A stretch of DNA of 64,000 nt from Prevotella sp. tf2-5 (GTDB taxonomy: Bacteria; Bacteroidota; Bacteroidia; Bacteroidales; Bacteroidaceae), in NCBI RefSeq assembly GCF_900115435.1, contig NZ_FOWK01000005.1, positions 62,001 to 126,000 of the forward strand, written 5' to 3'. The notes below the pieces were generated by a model. The model had not been told where the DNA came from. It saw nothing but the letters and a program-made list of their open reading frames with translations, and did no database searches. The translations under genes and the position numbers were made by a program. This document shows, piece by piece, positions 52,123 to 61,516 of this stretch (positions are counted from its first letter, which is position 1; the number at the start of each line of letters is the position of its first letter).

Positions 52123-53684
52123 TGGATGATGAATTTATAGATTTTATTCCCACGACAACCTACGACCGCCGTGTTACCGATGGCAATGGGTGATGACTCG
52201 AAATTGGAGCCTACCACCTTCTTGCAGACCACCTCACCCGTCTTACCGCGGATGATACGGATGATGCCAGAAGCATCACCGGCAAAAATAAACAACTCGT
52301 TTTTCTCGTTATAGAACGGGATTGGTGACGACCATGCGAACTGTCCATAAGGCACAGTATAACGGATGGAGCCATCTTTCGTGCTGAAGGCTGTCAACTC
52401 ACCAGCAGACTTAGCGGCACCATTACGACAGATATTCGCGAAAATCATGTCCTGACAGTCACCACCTCCTATCAGCGGACTCGCATACATTCCACCGTCA
52501 AGGGTCTTACCCGGCAGGTTAATACGCCGGCAGGGGATCTTCTGTTCCCATACCAACGAACCATCTAGCCCGTTAAGCTTGATGAAATGACTGATACCCG
52601 ACTCCCCTTGCTTGTCTACCTCACAGGCTGTATATAAATAAGGTGTTCCATTCTCCTCACGGCACACCATCGTGCCATCGGAGTCATCGTGGTTGTTATA
52701 ATACCATACGGGGCGCATCGTGTTGAGGTTGATACAAATGACATTTCCCTTGTTATCTGAGAATGCCCCATAGTTACGATAGACACATAAGCTCGACTCG
52801 ATACCTGGTGCCATACCGCCAACCTTATAACGCATGACACTCACACGGCGAAGGGAGCCTTGGCTGCGCTCATACTTATACACACTGCCATTCTCACCAC
52901 ACCAGAACAGATAGCCTCCTGCCACGATGGCATTTGAGTCAAAGGCATTCCATCCACGCCATGCCTTCGGGTCAGGACCGAAGAAGAAGGTACGCTCATG
53001 TTTCAGCAGATCAAACGCCTGACAACCAAAAGGTCCTGCCTGGCGGGGCACACCTTGTCCGACATAGAGATTATAGTATTCCGGATCAAGGGAGACTGTC
53101 CCTTTCACCACATTCCCCAAGTCGAGGGGCTCACGTGATGCCTTTCCCGTCTGGTAATTGATGAAATAGCCCTTTCCACAGAGCGAGCCGACGATAATCT
53201 CTTCGTTGCCGAAGTCTGGTGTCAGTCCTGGTGATGACTTCTTGAACAATGCCGTCTGCTCATCTGTCCAGTGTATATAAAGCGGTTGCCCTGTCCATCC
53301 GGAGCCTCCCCCCCAAGTGCCGAAACGGGTATGGGTAGTGTCATAGGCTGTGGCAAACTCCCAGGCAATGATGACAGTATCGGGCGTACCCTTTACCCTA
53401 CCCCCGAAGCTGGCGTCCCTATGCAGGTTCTTACGGAAAGCGAAGATACCATTCGCTTTCTCATAACGGTCGTCTAGATCTTTGAGGTCGGCAGGAAGAG
53501 AGTCCCCATGATCCACGATATACTCCACGCTCTTCACAGAAGCATAAGAAGTATCAGGATAGAATAGTTGTGCTATGGGGACCTCTGTCTCTGTCGAATC
53601 TGGTGTTACGGCAACAGGGGTCTTCTTCCCTGTGCATCCTGTCAAGAAGAACAGACAGGCAACGATGATATGTACTTTTTTCAT
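52119..53684 (-). CDS. PQQ-type beta-propeller lipoprotein
   Basis: About 521 residues. The start at 53684 gives a lipoprotein signal (MKKVHIIVACLFFLTGCTGK). The rest is a run of propeller blades in the PQQ-like/quinoprotein style, with blade strands such as WKY-type turns around GYLFWCGENGSVYKYERSQG and LDGSLVWEQKIPCRR. No obvious PQQ-binding catalytic residues are claimed; such proteins are often scaffolds. It is coupled by 4-base overlaps to the RlpA gene upstream and the esterase gene downstream. Confidence 0.72.
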   Translation of the reverse strand: MKKVHIIVACLFFLTGCTGKKTPVAVTPDSTETEVPIAQLFYPDTSYASVKSVEYIVDHGDSLPADLKDLDDRYEKANGIFAFRKNLHRDASFGGRVKGTPDTVIIAWEFATAYDTTHTRFGTWGGGSGWTGQPLYIHWTDEQTALFKKSSPGLTPDFGNEEIIVGSLCGKGYFINYQTGKASREPLDLGNVVKGTVSLDPEYYNLYVGQGVPRQAGPFGCQAFDLLKHERTFFFGPDPKAWRGWNAFDSNAIVAGGYLFWCGENGSVYKYERSQGSLRRVSVMRYKVGGMAPGIESSLCVYRNYGAFSDNKGNVICINLNTMRPVWYYNNHDDSDGTMVCREENGTPYLYTACEVDKQGESGISHFIKLNGLDGSLVWEQKIPCRRINLPGKTLDGGMYASPLIGGGDCQDMIFANICRNGAAKSAGELTAFSTKDGSIRYTVPYGQFAWSSPIPFYNEKNELFIFAGDASGIIRIIRGKTGEVVCKKVVGSNFESSPIAIGNTAVVGCRGNKIYKFIIQ

Positions 53685-54160
53685 TTTTTCTTGTTTTCTG
53701 AGCCTACCACCACAGAGTCTTGCCATTGCGGGATAATCGACTCACCCGTAGTGGACTCCAGCTCTATCTCTGGAAGCTCATAGTCTTCAGGTTTATAGGG
53801 AACCTCTGTTGGTTTCCGATAGACAGATACCTCTACTATCGCCACCCCTTGTGAGAGGATACCCAGTTCTCGTGCAGCACGAATCGACAGGTCGATGATA
53901 CGTCCTTTCATATATGGTCCGCGATCGATTACCTTCACAATTACTTCCTTGCCATTGGCTGGGTTCACCACTTTCAGCAGGGTACCGAACTTATGACTCT
54001 TGTGAGCGCATACCAAACTGTCGTTATATAGCCGTTCTCCACTTGCCGTTTTCCTGCCGTCCCATTTACGGGTATAGAATGTCGCTTTCCCTCGTTGTTG
54101 GGCAAAAGCGTTTTCTCCCATATTTATTAGCAGGAAAAGGAATAGTAATATCTTCATCAT
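53681..54160 (-). CDS. rlpA: RlpA-like septal ring protein (double-psi beta-barrel)
   Basis: About 159 residues. A signal peptide ends AFAQQ and a double-psi beta-barrel occupies about residues 22-115, with GKATFYTRKWDGRKTASGER and VKVIDRGPYMKGRIIDLS. RlpA proteins act on peptidoglycan glycan strands without stem peptides. The usual C-terminal SPOR domain is missing; a short Glu/Ser-rich tail follows. The ATG at 54160 or 54157 starts the signal peptide. Confidence 0.82.
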   Translation of the reverse strand: MMKILLFLFLLINMGENAFAQQRGKATFYTRKWDGRKTASGERLYNDSLVCAHKSHKFGTLLKVVNPANGKEVIVKVIDRGPYMKGRIIDLSIRAARELGILSQGVAIVEVSVYRKPTEVPYKPEDYELPEIELESTTGESIIPQWQDSVVVGSENKKK

Positions 54161-54259
54161 AGGCGTTTTGATTGCTACAACGGCACAAAGATACAAATTA
54201 TCTGGTAAAATACCTTGATATTTTGCAACTTAACACGATTGTTAGCAATTTTTCAATGT

Positions 54260-55063
54260 TCAACGGATAGGCAACTCCCCTTTCCGCTTCTTAATTCTCT
54301 GATAGGCTCCCTCTTTCTCGTCAGTTGTCATCTCCACATTCCTGTCGACAGGACGCTGTGGTTCGACGAGTGTATGCAGGAACAACCAGTCATAAGTGTC
54401 GGAGAGATAGAAATAGCGTGCCAGATCACCATGGGAGGCGCCACGTACCCAGTCATAACGCAACCGCTGGTCGATATGGCGTGCCTTCATCTGGTCGACG
54501 ATTTTCTGTGACTCCTCCACCTTCACCGCCTTATCGGCAGTACCATGGATAATCCATAGAGGGAGTTGTCCCAGTCCGTCATAATTTCGTAACGTACTAC
54601 CTCCGCAGAGTGCCATGGCTGCGGCTATCTTCTCAGGATAAGTACCCGCCATATCAAGGGTACCATAGCCACCGAGACTCATACCTATCACATATACTCT
54701 TTGCGGATTATATACATAATGTTTCTGAAGCCATTCCAGAATATCGTTCAACTTACGTGGTTCCCAATGACCCTTGGGATTCTGAGGAGCGACGATTATA
54801 GCAGGAATCTCCAATCCCCTCTTTACAGCATCCAAGGGTCCATAGCGCAGGACACGATAGAGGTCGGTACCCCTCAGACTTGCTCCATGTAAGAATAATA
54901 TCACAGGTGTCGTCTGTTGGTATATCTTATAGTCCTGTGGGGTGTACACCCAGAAAGCATAGCCGTCACTGGTCACTGGAGACTTTGCCTCCAGCAAGTC
55001 GTTTTGTGCCTTCAAATGACACGTCGACACGACTAAAAGAAAGAATAACAGGAATGTTCTCAT
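54260..55063 (-). CDS. Secreted esterase, alpha/beta hydrolase (paralogue)
   Basis: About 267 residues with a signal peptide from 55063 (MRTFLLFFLLVVSTCHLKAQ). Motifs nearly repeat those of the gene at 51298: GMSLGGYGTLDMAGTYP, IIHGTADKAVKVEESQ and RGASHGDLARYFYLS. The two esterases share most of their core and flank the RlpA/PQQ pair. The -7 box TATCTTTG on the minus strand ends 4 bases before the ATG, so its mRNA would be leaderless. Confidence 0.82.
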   Translation of the reverse strand: MRTFLLFFLLVVSTCHLKAQNDLLEAKSPVTSDGYAFWVYTPQDYKIYQQTTPVILFLHGASLRGTDLYRVLRYGPLDAVKRGLEIPAIIVAPQNPKGHWEPRKLNDILEWLQKHYVYNPQRVYVIGMSLGGYGTLDMAGTYPEKIAAAMALCGGSTLRNYDGLGQLPLWIIHGTADKAVKVEESQKIVDQMKARHIDQRLRYDWVRGASHGDLARYFYLSDTYDWLFLHTLVEPQRPVDRNVEMTTDEKEGAYQRIKKRKGELPIR

Positions 55064-55147
55064 GGCACAAAGATACAAAAAAATGATGACCATCTGCCTC
55101 TTTTAAATTTTATTTGCTATATTTGCAAACGAAAAGTCTATAAAACA

Positions 55148-57235
55148 ATGAACCTCATCTTGAAATTCATCCTCCGAACTGTTAAGGTAATAGCAATCAT
55201 TGCCGTCATTTTTGTCGTTTTAATCGTCTCTGCCGTCAGTCTTATTAATTCCTCGTCAATCCAAGACCGCTTATTGGCGTACGCCACTGAAATGCTGCAG
55301 GAGAAACTGCAGACAAAGGTGGAGATTGACAGTATCCGTATCGGTTTCTTCTCTGATGATATCCGAATCTATCATCTGATGCTGGAGGACCAGCAGCAAC
55401 GACCCATGCTCCAGATGAAACAACTGAATGCCGAGATCAAGATGATGCCACTGCTTTTCTCTAAGGAAGTCATCTTAGAGGAAGTAAAACTCATTGGGCT
55501 ACACGCCAAACTCTATAAGCCTTCGTCTCCCGACAGTGTGGCAAATTACCAGTTCGTCCTGGATGCTTTCAAACCTTCCGCTAAAAAGGAGAAAGAAAAG
55601 AAAAAAGAGGAGAGTGACAAACCTAAGAAGAAATTCTCCCTTGATCTCAACAACCTGATTATCGAAGATGTCGACCTTGTCTTTAACGACAAACATGCCT
55701 CTCTGGGATCCCTGCGACTGCATAAGAACTGGAAGGGAAGATACTCTGGAGAACTAAGACAGGTGGAAAGCTCATGGGTGCATATCAAGAAACGCGACTC
55801 CACACGTGTTGACAACCACCTGCTTGTCGATGCCATCACTTATGAGGAAGTCAATGACAACAAACGTACCATCGCCATTGACAGTGTTCACTGGTCCACC
55901 GACAACCATCTGCCCCATAAGCGAGTCAACAAACCCAAAAGGGGCTGGTATGACAATGGTCACATGAATGTGGTGGCACATCTTAAAGCGGAGTTGACTC
56001 ATGCAGACAAAGACAGCATCTGCGGCAAACTCCTTGAGTGTGATGTCAACGACATCGCTTCTGGACTGCATATCACCGATCTCCATCTGGGATTCAAACA
56101 ACAAGCGGAGAAATTGTACATCAGCGATGCCGTAGTATGTATGAAGAATACCAAACTTACTTTTGCGAAGGGCGAGATACAGCTGCCCAGTAAAAAACAA
56201 GGACGCCCCTTCCTCTTCCACACCTCTGATATTACAGGTACCACCCTGCTCACTGATATCTCCAAGCCTTTCGCCCCCGTCCTGAAAAACTTCAAACTGC
56301 CACTCTGGCTCAGTACTAAATTCAGTGGAACCGACAGTACACTCGTTTTCCGCGATGTCATCGTCAAAACTACCGACAACAAATTGCAAGTCAGAGCCGA
56401 CGGTGGTATTGAGGGACTCAAGGATAAATACAAGCTCAATGTCCATTTCAATATTCATAAGACAACTGTACAGGGAAACTCCAAGGAGCGAATCATCAAC
56501 CAGTTCACCGTCAGGAAGTTCATGATGAAACAACTACATACCTTGGGTACCATCCACTATACTGGCTCTTTCAATGTGTTATATAAGAAAGTACAATTCC
56601 GGGGTACATTAGGTACGGCATGTGGCAGTCTTAATTTCGTCTTCCAACTGGACGGACTCAATAAATACCTGACGGGACATGTGAAGACGCGGGACTTTGA
56701 GCTAGGAAAGGCGATGGACTACCCAGGACTTGGCAAGACCTCCTGCAGTGCAGGCTTCCGTTTCGATATCTCCAAACCTCGTACGGCACAGATGCGTCGC
56801 CTTAAGGGTGGCAAACTACCTATCGGTCAAGTCGATGCCCTCGTCGAAGAGTCCAGGCTTGAAGGCATCAGGTTCAGCAATATCGCTGCCCATATCGTGA
56901 GCGACGGTGCTATAGCCGAGGGTAAGATCAATATGAAAGGTAAACTTGCCGATATCCTCTGTTCTTTCTCCTTCACCAATACCGATGAGATGAAAAAGAC
57001 AAAGATCAAACCCGGTATCCGCTTCCATCTCTTCGACAAGAAGAGCGACGAAGAGAAAGCGGCGCAAAAGGCAGAGAAGGAAAAGAAGAAAGCGGAGAAA
57101 GCGGCTCTAAAGGAACAGAAGAAAGCGGAGAAAGCGGCTCTGAAGGAACAAAAGAAAGCAGAGAAGGCTGCCAAAAAAGAAGCAAAAAGACGAGAGAAAG
57201 AAGCTAAGAAACTGGCAGAAAGTCAAGCACAATAA
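55148..57235 (+). CDS. AsmA-like envelope protein with long basic tail
   Basis: A 695-residue protein with one N-terminal membrane helix (about residues 13-32, VIAIIAVIFVVLIVSAVSLI) and a long beta-rich AsmA/YhdP-like region behind it (LLAYATEMLQEKLQTKVEID near the start, ITGTTLLTDISKPFAPVLKN in the middle). AsmA proteins form grooves for moving phospholipids between envelope membranes. The last 50 residues are a Lys/Ala/Glu tail with two exact copies of KAEKAALKEQK, a highly charged helix. Confidence 0.75.
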   Translation: MNLILKFILRTVKVIAIIAVIFVVLIVSAVSLINSSSIQDRLLAYATEMLQEKLQTKVEIDSIRIGFFSDDIRIYHLMLEDQQQRPMLQMKQLNAEIKMMPLLFSKEVILEEVKLIGLHAKLYKPSSPDSVANYQFVLDAFKPSAKKEKEKKKEESDKPKKKFSLDLNNLIIEDVDLVFNDKHASLGSLRLHKNWKGRYSGELRQVESSWVHIKKRDSTRVDNHLLVDAITYEEVNDNKRTIAIDSVHWSTDNHLPHKRVNKPKRGWYDNGHMNVVAHLKAELTHADKDSICGKLLECDVNDIASGLHITDLHLGFKQQAEKLYISDAVVCMKNTKLTFAKGEIQLPSKKQGRPFLFHTSDITGTTLLTDISKPFAPVLKNFKLPLWLSTKFSGTDSTLVFRDVIVKTTDNKLQVRADGGIEGLKDKYKLNVHFNIHKTTVQGNSKERIINQFTVRKFMMKQLHTLGTIHYTGSFNVLYKKVQFRGTLGTACGSLNFVFQLDGLNKYLTGHVKTRDFELGKAMDYPGLGKTSCSAGFRFDISKPRTAQMRRLKGGKLPIGQVDALVEESRLEGIRFSNIAAHIVSDGAIAEGKINMKGKLADILCSFSFTNTDEMKKTKIKPGIRFHLFDKKSDEEKAAQKAEKEKKKAEKAALKEQKKAEKAALKEQKKAEKAAKKEAKRREKEAKKLAESQAQ

Positions 57236-57252
57236 TTAAAAATTTATACGAA

Positions 57253-57900
57253 ATGAAAAGAAATTATATTCTCTTAACCATGACACTCATATTGTTGTCA
57301 TGCGGCAACAAGAAAGCACCAGCAGAAAGAGGTGCAGACTCCTTGACAATCGCTAAGGACAGCTTGGTCGTCGAGACCTCACAGGAAAAAGATCTTGCGT
57401 TTGAAAAGTTTTTTGAACAACTGTCTTTTGACAACTTCGTTGACCTTCTCAAAAACCCTTACAAAGAGACTGCAGAGAAATGTGGACTATCCTTTCTTTT
57501 CCATGAAGACATGGAGGTCGCTGAGGAAGGAGACGCAGATGGAAGTTGTAGCTTCTACGGATGGGGAATCGAGAAAGTAGAGAAACTGGAGAATGGCTAT
57601 CATATCATCTGTACCTCTGACCATGCTTGTTATTTCTACTATCAGGAAGACACTTCCAAACAGGCTGCTATGTGTTTCAAAAACAAGGATGATGCCAACC
57701 GCTTCATAGAGAAAGCACTGGCTTACGGACTCGTCGACATGAATGGCAGCTATCATATCGCTGAGGAGAAACTTCCCAACGGGACGGTAAAGGTAGACTC
57801 ATTCAGGGATTACCAGATTATTACCGAGATGATGAAGCCCGAGAAAGACGATGAGTTTCATCAAGGGTTCTATGTCATCCGCTTCTATTATTTTTCCTGA
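57253..57900 (+). CDS. Lipoprotein of unknown function
   Basis: A 215-residue protein with a lipoprotein signal (MTLILLSCGNKK). The mature domain is mixed, with a cysteine near LSFLFHEDMEVAEE and another in YHIICTSDHACYFYY. I do not recognise the family. It starts 17 bases after the AsmA-like gene and probably shares its transcript. Its end overlaps the convergent acid phosphatase gene by 13 bases. Confidence 0.65.
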   Translation: MKRNYILLTMTLILLSCGNKKAPAERGADSLTIAKDSLVVETSQEKDLAFEKFFEQLSFDNFVDLLKNPYKETAEKCGLSFLFHEDMEVAEEGDADGSCSFYGWGIEKVEKLENGYHIICTSDHACYFYYQEDTSKQAAMCFKNKDDANRFIEKALAYGLVDMNGSYHIAEEKLPNGTVKVDSFRDYQIITEMMKPEKDDEFHQGFYVIRFYYFS

Positions 57901-58640
57901 AATTTGCTTACAGCCTTCTTATACTCCTTCTGAGCCTTCTTCATCTGGGTAATAAATTCCTTGCTACCCTGTAAGGCACAAAAACCAACGCTGGCAGCAG
58001 TACGACTGGCATCGACATCACTCTGCCAATGGGCACCTACGATGACACGGCTGTTACAATAGTCCCAGCCACGACTGAAAATCAGGGATGCACGCTCTGG
58101 CGCAATTTGCGCCAATAGCAATGAGATGGTCCATCCACGCAGACTATGACCAGAGGGATAGCTACCATCTCCTCGTAATTTGTTCTCCTCATGTGAGGGC
58201 ATTGATTCGTCATAACGATCAAAAGGACGTTGGCGCTTATAAAATGCCTTTGTCTCTTTGCGCATGGGGTCTGTTGTGGCAAGACTCGTCTCCATTAATT
58301 TCCATATTTCTGGAGTATTAGTCTCATTGATCTCCAGTCCAAAGGCATCTTTCCACTGTAAGTAAGCTTTGGCATGATCATCCCATTCGGCATCAGCAAT
58401 CGCCTGTGCCAGCCTTTTCTCATTCTGTCGCTGCCGTTTTCCCCAACAATAGCGTACTATATCATTAGAGAATTCTGGACTGTCAAAAGCGGGTGGGGCT
58501 GGCATGATGACAAACAGGTTTGGCAACTGGTTGAGCTCCAAATATGGTACGGTTTTCTCTTGAGCGTAAGTATTTGTTACCGTCATCATGACAGCTACCA
58601 TCATGATGAAACACTTCCCTTTTTCTATTATTCTAATCAT
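57888..58640 (-). CDS. PAP2-family acid phosphatase (class A type)
   Basis: About 250 residues, exported; the ATG at 58640 leads a signal peptide ending TNTYAQ. The three PAP2 motifs are complete: KAFYKRQRPFDRYDE, GDGSYPSGHSLRGW and SRVIVGAHWQSDVDASR. These match class A nonspecific acid phosphatases, which release phosphate from organic esters in the periplasm. The gene converges on the lipoprotein gene and stands alone. Confidence 0.88.
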   Translation of the reverse strand: MIRIIEKGKCFIMMVAVMMTVTNTYAQEKTVPYLELNQLPNLFVIMPAPPAFDSPEFSNDIVRYCWGKRQRQNEKRLAQAIADAEWDDHAKAYLQWKDAFGLEINETNTPEIWKLMETSLATTDPMRKETKAFYKRQRPFDRYDESMPSHEENKLRGDGSYPSGHSLRGWTISLLLAQIAPERASLIFSRGWDYCNSRVIVGAHWQSDVDASRTAASVGFCALQGSKEFITQMKKAQKEYKKAVSKFQEK

Positions 58641-58752
58641 AACTACAAATATTTTTGCTGCAAAGATAATCAATTTCTGTTATTTTCTGTTGCAAATCAG
58701 TGATTTATCTTTGAAAATGCGTATCTTTGCACCGTATTAATACGCAAACATT

Positions 58753-59469
58753 ATGAAAATAGCATTAATCGGCTATGGTAAAATGGGTAAGATGATAGAA
58801 CAAATCGCCCTCGACCGTGGCCATGAGATTGTAAGTATCATTGACATTGACAATCAAGAGGATTTTGACAGTGACGCCTTCAAAAGTGCAGATGTTGCCA
58901 TAGAGTTTACTGCACCACAGGCTGCATACGGTAACTACCTCCGAGCCTTCAAGCACAACGTAAAAGTGGTCTCTGGTTCCACAGGTTGGATGAAAGAACA
59001 TGGTGATGACGTTCGTCGTATGTGTTCTGAAGAGGGACAGACACTTTTCTGGGCTTCTAACTTCAGTATTGGCGTTGCCATTTTCTCCGCCGTCAACCGA
59101 TATCTGGCGAAGATAATGAACCAGTTCCCACAATATGATGTGGAGATGGAGGAGACACACCATGTACATAAACTCGATCATCCCAGTGGTACCGCTATCA
59201 CTCTTGCCGAGGAGATTGTAGAGAACATCGACCGTAAGGAGGCGTGGAAGGAAGATACCACAGATCCTAAATATCTACGTATCGATCATATCCGTCGAGG
59301 CGAGGTGCCGGGTATTCATACCGTCCGTTACGACTCAGATGCCGATTTAATTACTATTACCCATGATGCGCATAGTCGTAAGGGATTTGCCTTAGGTGCT
59401 GTCTTGGCTGCTGAATATACGAAAGAACATCAAGGACTGCTCACCATCAGTGATATGTTTAAATTTTAA
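58753..59469 (+). CDS. dapB: 4-hydroxy-tetrahydrodipicolinate reductase
   Basis: A 238-residue enzyme of lysine and diaminopimelate synthesis. The NAD(P)-binding start is ALIGYGKMGKMIEQ, the loop is VVSGSTGWM and the active-site signature is EETHHVHKLDHPSGTAI. The -7 box TATCTTTG is at 58722-58729. The leader includes TGCGTAT and ATACGCA, complementary segments flanking the expected transcription start. Confidence 0.93.
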   Translation: MKIALIGYGKMGKMIEQIALDRGHEIVSIIDIDNQEDFDSDAFKSADVAIEFTAPQAAYGNYLRAFKHNVKVVSGSTGWMKEHGDDVRRMCSEEGQTLFWASNFSIGVAIFSAVNRYLAKIMNQFPQYDVEMEETHHVHKLDHPSGTAITLAEEIVENIDRKEAWKEDTTDPKYLRIDHIRRGEVPGIHTVRYDSDADLITITHDAHSRKGFALGAVLAAEYTKEHQGLLTISDMFKF

Positions 59470-59547
59470 AACTTAGGTTAATATCAGCATAAGATGCAAC
59501 TTACAGCCGTATAATTGCGTCATATCTATGCAAATTGGTTTTTAGCA

Positions 59548-60981
59548 ATGGAAAAAAGGGAAAAGAAAAAACTGAATATGAAAGTCCAGTGGGCGAAGTT
59601 TATTGTCGTACTGGTACTCTACCTGCTGTTCCTCTATTGGGTAAAGTCATGGTGGGGATTGCTCGTCGTACCGTTTATCTATGATGTCTATATCTCCAAG
59701 AAGATACGATGGCAATGGTGGAAAGACGCTGAAGGACCTATCAAGTTCGTGATGTCATGGGTAGACGCCTTGGTATTCGCTCTCGTCGCCGTCTATTTTA
59801 TCAACCTGTTCTTCTTCCAAAACTATGTGATTCCCTCTTCGTCACTGGAAAAATCATTATTGACGGGCGACTACCTCTTTGTATCGAAGGTGAGCTATGG
59901 ACCACGTATCCCAGAGACACCATTGACGATGCCCCTGACACAGCATACCCTTCCTCTATTCCAGTGTAAAAGCTATATTGAATGGCCCCATTGGGACTAT
60001 CGCCGAGTGAAAGGTCTGGGAAAGGTGCAGCTGAACGATATAGTCGTGTTCAACTATCCTGCTGGTGATACCATATGCAGTGCTCCACAATACCAGCCAT
60101 ACGACTTCTACCAGATGTGTTACTCACTGGGATATCAGATGTATCCACAACGTCCAAACCCAGACTCCTTGTCACAGGAAGACTTACCCAGATACTTCAA
60201 TGCTATCTATCAGGCAGGACGTAGTGAGATTATCCGCAACCAAGCAGAATATGGTTTGATTGACACCCGTCCGACAGATCGTCGTGAGAATTATGTGAAA
60301 CGTTGTGTGGGATTGCCAGGACAAACCCTCCAAATCAAAAATCATATCATATACCTTGATGGCAAAGCAAATAAAGAACCTGATAACGTACAATACACTT
60401 ATAAGGTAAAACTTCGTGAGCGATTGGATGATGATGTCATGAAAGACCTGGGTATCACGATGGAAGACCTTACCTCACTAAATACTACAGGGTATATGCC
60501 TTTGACTAAATTTGCCGTTGCAGAACTGAAACGACGTGAACTGGTGGAGAGCATTGAACTGAATACCGATGCCAGTGACTTGGATATCTATCCACTCAAT
60601 GGTAATTTACACTGGACCCGCGACAATTATGGTCCCATATGGATTCCTGCAAAAGGCAAAAGCATTCAACTGACAATGGCTAACCTACCTATCTATGAAC
60701 GCTGTATCCGTACCTATGAGGGAAATACATTAGAGGTGAAAGACGGAAAGATCCTGATTAATGGTCAAGTAGCCACCTCTTATACTTTCAAACTCGACTA
60801 CTACTGGATGATGGGCGACAATCGTCATAACTCTCTCGACTCCCGTTACTGGGGCTTTGTACCAGAAGACCATATCGTGGGTAAACCCATCTTCATCTGG
60901 TGGAGCAGTGATCCTGATCGTCATGGCTTCTCTGGGATCCGTTGGAACAGATTGTTCCGTTTTGTAGATAATATCAAATAA
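59548..60981 (+). CDS. lepB: Signal peptidase I
   Basis: About 477 residues, long as in Bacteroidetes. The protease removes signal peptides at the periplasmic face. Membrane helices are near residues 15-45 and 70-92. The catalytic serine is in IPSSSLEKSLLTGDY (about Ser99), the lysine in RENYVKRCVGLPGQ, and the final box is MMGDNRHNSLDSRYWG. A large insert lies between the serine and lysine boxes and again before the last box. I use the ATG at 59548; the frame is open upstream to 59515. The next gene is a degenerate paralogue. Confidence 0.92.
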   Translation: MEKREKKKLNMKVQWAKFIVVLVLYLLFLYWVKSWWGLLVVPFIYDVYISKKIRWQWWKDAEGPIKFVMSWVDALVFALVAVYFINLFFFQNYVIPSSSLEKSLLTGDYLFVSKVSYGPRIPETPLTMPLTQHTLPLFQCKSYIEWPHWDYRRVKGLGKVQLNDIVVFNYPAGDTICSAPQYQPYDFYQMCYSLGYQMYPQRPNPDSLSQEDLPRYFNAIYQAGRSEIIRNQAEYGLIDTRPTDRRENYVKRCVGLPGQTLQIKNHIIYLDGKANKEPDNVQYTYKVKLRERLDDDVMKDLGITMEDLTSLNTTGYMPLTKFAVAELKRRELVESIELNTDASDLDIYPLNGNLHWTRDNYGPIWIPAKGKSIQLTMANLPIYERCIRTYEGNTLEVKDGKILINGQVATSYTFKLDYYWMMGDNRHNSLDSRYWGFVPEDHIVGKPIFIWWSSDPDRHGFSGIRWNRLFRFVDNIK

Positions 60982-60982
60982 C

Positions 60983-61516
60983 ATGTCAGGCTGGCTAAGG
61001 TTCGTGATAACACTTGCAACAGCCTTCGTGCTGGTGCTTGCTTTCCGTGCTTTGGCTTTTTCTGTCTATACCGTAGAGGGCAAAGGACTACAACCCCTCT
61101 ATATCTGTGGCGACCGACTATTGGTCAATCGTTGGAGTTATGGCTTACGCATCAATGGCAATGGTATGTTGCCTTATAGCCGTTTGCTACGTAAACCCGT
61201 CAACAAAGGTGATATCGTCGTGTTTGACCTACCTGGTGACTCTATAGAGGGAGAATTTGTGGCACGATGTAAAGCAGTACCTGGGGATACTGTCCGCCTG
61301 AAGGATGGTATCGTTGTTGTGCCTGGGTTGAAAAATTGTGCAGATGCAGACTACTATTGGCTTGAATCTATCCATCCTAAAAATCCCGCTGACTCACGGC
61401 ATCTGGGATTCATCTCTGAACGGAACATCATTGGAAGGGTGGTAAACATCCTCTATCATCACGATGACAACAAGAATTACCTTGAAGGGTTTCGTAAGGA
61501 AAGGATTTTCCAATGA
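60983..61516 (+). CDS. Signal peptidase I paralogue lacking the catalytic dyad
   Basis: A 177-residue S26-family protein with one N-terminal membrane helix. It aligns cleanly with its neighbour: GLQPLYICGDRLLVNRWSYG over SLEKSLLTGDYLFVSKVSYG puts Gly35 where the catalytic serine is, and EFVARCKAVPGDT over NYVKRCVGLPGQT puts Ala94 where the lysine is. The MGDNR box is also lost. It should be proteolytically inactive. It begins one base after lepB and overlaps wbqC by 4 bases, so it may act as a partner of LepB. Confidence 0.85.
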   Translation: MSGWLRFVITLATAFVLVLAFRALAFSVYTVEGKGLQPLYICGDRLLVNRWSYGLRINGNGMLPYSRLLRKPVNKGDIVVFDLPGDSIEGEFVARCKAVPGDTVRLKDGIVVVPGLKNCADADYYWLESIHPKNPADSRHLGFISERNIIGRVVNILYHHDDNKNYLEGFRKERIFQ

